A stretch of DNA of 64,000 bases, from NCBI GenBank assembly GCA_038373865.1, contig JAXGGA010001695.1:1-64000 (forward strand), in the 5' to 3' direction. The notes under the pieces were generated by a model. That model had not been told where the DNA came from. It did not search any database and was given only the letters and a program-made list of their open reading frames with translations. A program made the translations under genes and the position numbers. This document shows, piece by piece, positions 59,331-64,000 of the stretch. The first letter of the stretch is position 1; the number at the start of each line of letters is the position of its first letter. This stretch comes from Uloborus plumipes (lineage: Eukaryota > Arthropoda > Arachnida > Araneae > Uloboridae).

Positions 59331-60984
59331 AACACAGCTCTCGTGAGTTCCTATGCAAATCAAACCATAGTTGCGACCCCTAGGCAACTTCAATTTGTAG
59401 TTAGAAAGCGCAAGACATGAAGTTATTTGTTTCCCTGTTAATTTTATGTTCTTCGATTTTGTTGCAGTTACGTCTTGTTTGTATCTCAGTTTTCTCTTTA
59501 AATCTTAACTTAAGAATGCTAAACTTGATTTTGCTACTATTATTTGTCAGCTTTCACTTTATATTTGATTTTAATGTTATGAAGTCATATTACAAGTTGA
59601 GTTTTGAGTGAACCAGGGAAAATTTACTTGAATTGGGGAAAACCTTATAAATTTACGTTACAATATTAAATAATATTAGTCATCAAGTGACCCATCAAGT
59701 TTTTCTGTGTTTGAGGCTATAATTAGCATTTTGTTGAGTGATTATTGATTGGAACCATAAATAATCTATTGAATTATAGATATCAGTTTATATAAAAAAA
59801 ATCCTGTTTATAATACTTGCTTTCGTATATATTTGTCTATTTGTAAACTGAATGAAGTGTCTGTCTAAATAGTAAAATATTTGACTAGCGCCTTAAGATG
59901 CGATGTTTTGTCAACAGAGTCAAGAGCATGTGATGTATTAGTTCTCATTATGAAACGTTTCCTTCAACTAAACTGGCAGATCCCACAAAAGGAAAAATAA
60001 AAATTCCAATTTTGTAAATTTCACTAGTTGCTTAACGAATTCAAAACGCAAACAGCGTTGAAGAGAAAATTTTAAAGTGTTTCCCCTAGCAATTTCTATT
60101 TAAAAGTTTGAAATATATGCATTACCTGTCAGATAAAGAACAGCCTTGAAGAACGAGTTACAGAACCTATGAATTATTGGTCGTCACCCGTGAACAATCT
60201 GAAAGATTTCATGAATGTAAATATACTTTTCGTGAAGTACGATGAGTTTATATTTTCTCTTCTACCCCACTCAGATCAATATGCGATTAGTCTAAGACCG
60301 TGCAGGAAAAAGACTGAAAATTATAATGTCCATAAAAAATACCAGGTTTTTCGATTCGGTTCAATGCCTTCAAAAATAACGCCAGACATTCTTCAGAATT
60401 AGATATAACAATTGAGCACGCCTCAACAATAGCTTCCTGATTTCAAAATTACCCGCAGAAGCTCTGTTGCAATACTGAATCTCGGAATGAATCAAACCGA
60501 ATTCATCATTCGCAGCAGATTTTTAACCAAGCTATCATCAAGCGTCACGCAAGGCGAACTGACCACACACCTTCACGCGTGACCATCGTGAGTGAATAAA
60601 TGGAAGTTTCCTGTACCAGATGGGCTTTGAGCAAACAGCAACTACATCACCCGGCCGACAGTCAAGTATGAAGTCAAATAAATCCGCAAATGTGTTTAAC
60701 CCTTTCAGATGGATCTTCCATTGTGTATGAGGACCACTTAGCCATCGGGGAATATACTCTCATTTACTGATTATTGCGTAGTTGCAGTTTGCACATGGAG
60801 CGTTTTTCTGCAATTTCTCAATAAAACTGCCAGGGTTCTCCTTCCCTCCGGTCTATAATTTCATTTAAATTAGTCCTTGGAGACCTTGCTAATATTCTAC
60901 TGATTAATTTATAAGTAAGAAATATTGGAAAAGTAACAAGAGTAAAAGTTAAGTCTATTTTTGGACACGTTAGGGGAGAAAGCT
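59331..60984. other. Unassigned stretch
   Basis: No gene is supported. The zone at 60410-60700 is less AT-rich and non-repetitive in this window, without a clear reading frame. Confidence 0.35.
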
Positions 60985-61177
60985 CACTGCAAAAAATAAA
61001 TTGTTGTTTTTATACTGGCGGCAGAGGTACCAGTTTAAAACTAAAATTCACAGTTATAAACCGTAAAAGTAGAAGTAATATATATATCACTGCTAATATT
61101 AGTTTATTACTGCACTTTTTACAAATTTAAACTGGAACCTCAGGTGCCGTAAAAGCAACAGTTTATCTTTTGTAGTG
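60985..61177. mobile_element. CACTG-family MITE, copy 9
   Basis: A short copy of 193 bp with CACTGCAAAA at the left and TTTGTAGTG at the right, carrying the 'cagaggtaccagtttaaaac' variant of the family signature. The flanks CT and CA agree at one position only. Confidence 0.75.
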
Positions 61178-61274
61178 CAGATTCAGTGATATCTCTCTCT
61201 ATGTTTGATATTAACGTTATTAAAGGGTTTTTTTCTGAACCCTGATATGCAAATATTTTCAAATTGAAATCCTG

Positions 61275-61529
61275 CACTGAAACAAATAAACTGTTGTTTT
61301 CACAGTATAATACTGGCAGCAGAGGTTCCAGTTTAAAACTATGAAATGCTCAGTAATAAACTATAAAATTAGCAATTTTACAATTTATTGCAGTAAATTT
61401 AGCAATTTCGCAGTTTATTACTTTTAATTTAGAAATTTTACAGTTTATTACTGCGCATTTTACAGTTTTAAACTGAACCCTCGGCTGGCAGTATTATACT
61501 GTGAAAACAAAAGTTTATTTTTTGCAGTG
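61275..61529. mobile_element. CACTG-family MITE, copy 10
   Basis: A 255 bp copy with CACTG and CAGTG ends and the signature at both subterminal positions in opposite orientation, so the whole element can fold back on itself. The flanks are TG and TA. Confidence 0.8.
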
Positions 61530-61914
61530 TACAGACGAGCTTCAGATTGTCATATGTCGTTAGGAGAAGGGTCAGGGGTTTGGTGGCTGTCAGTAGGAAA
61601 CACATTTTAGAGCCACCTTTGCTGTTTGGTGACGTTATTAAAGGATACTCCCTGGCATCATGCCACCCGAAACAGCTAGCTACCCCTTAACCAGCGGAAA
61701 ATTTGCTGAGTTCCCGGAATGTGTCCACAGCCCCCCCCCCTTACTACCGCCCAAAATACGTTCGATGCCTTCCTACTGTCCAAAAACAGTTCACCGTCCC
61801 TCAGAATCCTCCCAGCACCCACCTGGAGGGGGGCGGTATCGCACCAGTTGAGAAACTGTTCTAGAGTAAAAGCAAAGCTGCTTGCAAAAAATTTTCGCAA
61901 TACATTTCTTCCTG
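61530..61914. other. Unassigned spacer between two CACTG copies
   Basis: Somewhat GC-richer, with C-runs near 61732. Overlapping open frames on both strands (61660-61922) have no motif and I do not call them. Confidence 0.35.
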
Positions 61915-62296
61915 TACTGTAAAAAATAAATGTCGTTTTTACAGTACAATACAGCTAACTTTGCAGTAATAAACTAAGTTGCTAATTTTGTTGCTAACTT
62001 TATAGCGATAGAATGTAAAACTGCTAATTTTACAGTAATAAACTCTGAAACTACTAATTTAACAGTTTATTACCGTGCATTTTACAGTTTTAAACTTGGA
62101 AGCTCTGCTGCCAGCATACTGTTGCTTTTACAGTATGATACAGCTAAATTTTACGACAATAAGCTAAAATTTCTTACTTTACAGTAAGAAACTAAAATTG
62201 CTAGTTTTGCAGTTTATTACTGTGCATTTTAGTTCTAAATTGGAACCTTAGCTGCCAGGATTATATTGCTAGGACAACAGTTCAGTTTTTGCAGTG
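61915..62296. mobile_element. CACTG-family MITE, copy 11
   Basis: A 382 bp copy (TACTG left, CAGTG right) flanked by TG on both sides (61913-61914 and 62297-62298). It has two half-units as in copies 4 and 6. Confidence 0.85.
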
Positions 62297-62886
62297 TGTA
62301 TATTCCAATTTGCGAAGAATTTTTAGCTTCCAACTTCGTAAAGATGGCTAACTTGCTTCTTATTTTCAACACCTGGCAAAATATACAAGGATAGAAATTT
62401 GAATAAAATGACTTATTAACCACTGCTTCCTGGATATCGCATTAACCAAACATTCCAGGTCATCGAGTCCAAAGAGTTATTTCTTTCGGTTAAAACAATA
62501 GGCTTGAACATCTACCCTTGAAATTCGAAGCATTGGGTTGAACGATATTAATGACGCGCGAAAATCTGCTTGATAGTAGGGAATAAAAGATTAATTTGTG
62601 ACCCATTCCTTTTGGCTATTTCAGTCGAATTCTATATACGGTAGAATAGTTTCACGTTGGAAGAGCAGAAGCATATAACTGTATAAATGATTACACATCA
62701 AATGAAGCGTGGTGTTTTTTTTCTTCATGTTTAAATTGTAGAATATTCATTTACCGTTTTAGAATTTGCAGATAGACAATACTTCAGCTAAAGAGGTCAT
62801 AGAAAATAAGCAATCTTATAAATAGAATAAACATTTTTCAAAATGAAATGCGGATCTAAAAATGTATTTTTAATACGGAACAGCTA
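62297..62886. other. Unassigned stretch
   Basis: AT-rich sequence without supported features. Confidence 0.35.
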
Positions 62887-62888
62887 TA

Positions 62889-63794
62889 GGGGAAGAGTGA
62901 GCACATAGCGGCCACCCTAAGGAACATATATTTTTTTCCACCCATAAACTTTATTGAAACATTTTATAAATCCTTTCAACATTTAGTATGGTTACTTAGA
63001 CCTGATTAAAAAATATAAAAACAACTAGATTTTTAAACTTTATTTGTACAAAATTTTTACTTTACCAAAAGCTGTCAAAGTGGCCACTTTGCCCTACCTG
63101 CCTAAATAGATTTAGATAGTATGGAAAAAATGAAACGCATTAAGTTTCAGAACTCAGAACAATCGTATTAGGGTTTTAAACAGAAATAGGCATTACTAAA
63201 AGTATGTGAGGTTATGAAATCACTGGTATTTACATAAATCACATATAAACTCATCGTCCTCCTCTTCGACTCCTGTGCAGGCTTCGTGAGCCCATTTGAG
63301 GTACCCAGAACATCTAATCCAGCCTTCGTTGTCCTTAGATTTCGAGTAACAATCACCACAGAAAAAACAATCGACATTTCAAATCGGACAATCGAAGTGG
63401 CCAAGGCTGTGGCCACTTTGCCCTCTAGCGCGCCATTTTCGAAAGAACAATATTTCACGTACAACCCGTTGCTGTACCTACTGTTGAGACATATGAATTC
63501 AAAGCTAGAAACATGGTGTTTTACACCATTGATGTAAAATTTACTTCACCTAGTCATACAAAAAAGAATAAAGCGAAACATGTGATGCACTTACCTAACA
63601 TCAGAGGGTCGAAAAAGTGAAAAATTTGTGATATCTCCTTGAGTTTGCGTCTGAGTGGCACCAAGCTATAACACAGCAACAACGGCTGCCGGGCGAGTAA
63701 TTGAGTCTATTGCTGCTAGATTGCAGCACTATATAGGGAGGAAAACTTCAAGTGGCTACTTTTCCAGCAGTGGCCACTATGCCCACCCTTCCCC
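62889..63794. mobile_element. TA-flanked element with repeated AAGTGGCCACTTTGCCC phrase
   Basis: A 906 bp element flanked by TA (62887-62888 and 63795-63796) with inverted ends GGGGAAGAGTGAGCACATAG and GTGGGCATAGTGGCCAC (minus-strand reading of the right side). The phrase (C)AAAGTGGCCAC and its inverse recur at about 63074, 63087, 63392, 63410, 63750 and 63770. The minus strand keeps a PHD-like finger remnant. The structure fits a deletion derivative of a pogo-like transposon. Confidence 0.82.
63220..63384 (-). pseudogene. PHD-like zinc finger remnant of a transposase
   Basis: The frame between two stops reads CFFCGDC, then NEGWIRCSGYLKWAHEACTG, then FICDLCKYQ and a stop at 63220-63222. This gives the order C-x2-C, C (GWIRCSG), W-A-H-E-A-C, C-x2-C, which is the PHD-finger plan; one Cys of the middle pair is replaced (CSGY in place of C-x2-C). 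C-terminal fingers of this kind occur on many arthropod pogo-like transposases. Coding upstream on the minus strand is no longer readable. Confidence 0.65.
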
Positions 63795-63796
63795 TA

Positions 63797-64000
63797 CATC
63801 TGCTTAATTTGCAGCTGTGGAGAAATAGTGTTAACCCATGTGGGTTATTTTGTAAATTTTCACATACGTCATCCCGTAATTTTTTAAGTTTGACATTGAT
63901 GAATATGCACAGAGATTGCGTATTTCGAAGAAAAAAAAAAGTGCTGTTTTTCAGAGTAATTTGAGCCACACTCTTTCCACCCATATTTTAAAAGTTTTAT
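63797..64000. other. Unassigned right edge
   Basis: No feature is supported between the last element and the window end. Confidence 0.35.

Noticed and set aside
1..64000. Bacterial-type features (operons, ribosome binding sites, CRISPR, insertion sequences)
   Set aside because: Coding density, transposon types and base composition are those of an animal nuclear genome; no such features were found.

Overview
This window looks like non-coding, repeat-packed nuclear DNA of an animal, most likely an arthropod. A chelicerate such as a spider is possible but unproven. It is AT-rich, has no long intact reading frame, no rRNA gene, operon or CRISPR array, and is dominated by DNA transposons and their short non-autonomous derivatives. 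No host gene can be assigned with confidence. The best host-like signal is a 54-codon frame at 27495-27659 that resembles the first exon of a type II membrane protein.

Layout. 0.6-8.1 kb: copies of a CACTG-ended element family (further copies at 14.7, 18.4, 21.5/23.5, 61.0, 61.3 and 61.9 kb) and a TA-flanked element at 2.9-3.5 kb. 8.5-10.35 kb: two copies of a repeat ending in a tRNA-like head, then a 441 bp palindrome. 10.9-12.5 kb: two elements built from GATATC-containing repeats. 17-19.4 kb: direct duplications of unknown content. 19.5-23.9 kb: a nested stack in which a pogo-like element holds a Tc1-like element and a CACTG element, the CACTG element holds a Helitron, and the Helitron holds a Harbinger-type MITE. 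25.6-26.7 kb and 32.2-35.0 kb: two elements with GGGTCATT ends and 4-bp target duplications; the second is a 2.78 kb palindrome. 28.4 kb: a MITE with a perfect 6-bp duplication. 29.7-30.5 kb: a three-unit tandem array. 35.17-39.41 kb: a hAT-type element with a perfect 8-bp duplication, carrying a Tc1-like element (itself broken by a MITE), two tandem CpG-rich MITEs and a degenerate satellite. 47.8-51.5 kb: a five-unit tandem array with conserved hairpins. 54.4-55.6 kb: a second, undisrupted copy of the pogo-like element. 56.7 and 59.0 kb: two hAT-type MITEs. 62.9-63.8 kb: a TA-flanked element with a PHD-like finger remnant.

Recurrent theme. Several unrelated-looking elements each carry their own 12-16 bp 'phrase', repeated 4 to 8 times at the ends and through the interior. 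The phrases differ between elements but the architecture is the same. Two of these elements keep decayed protein remnants, one of them a PHD-like finger, suggesting derivation from pogo-like transposases. Insertion boundaries were read from target duplications and, where a second copy of the host repeat exists, from its empty site. All family assignments come from reading termini and motifs by eye; no database search was run.
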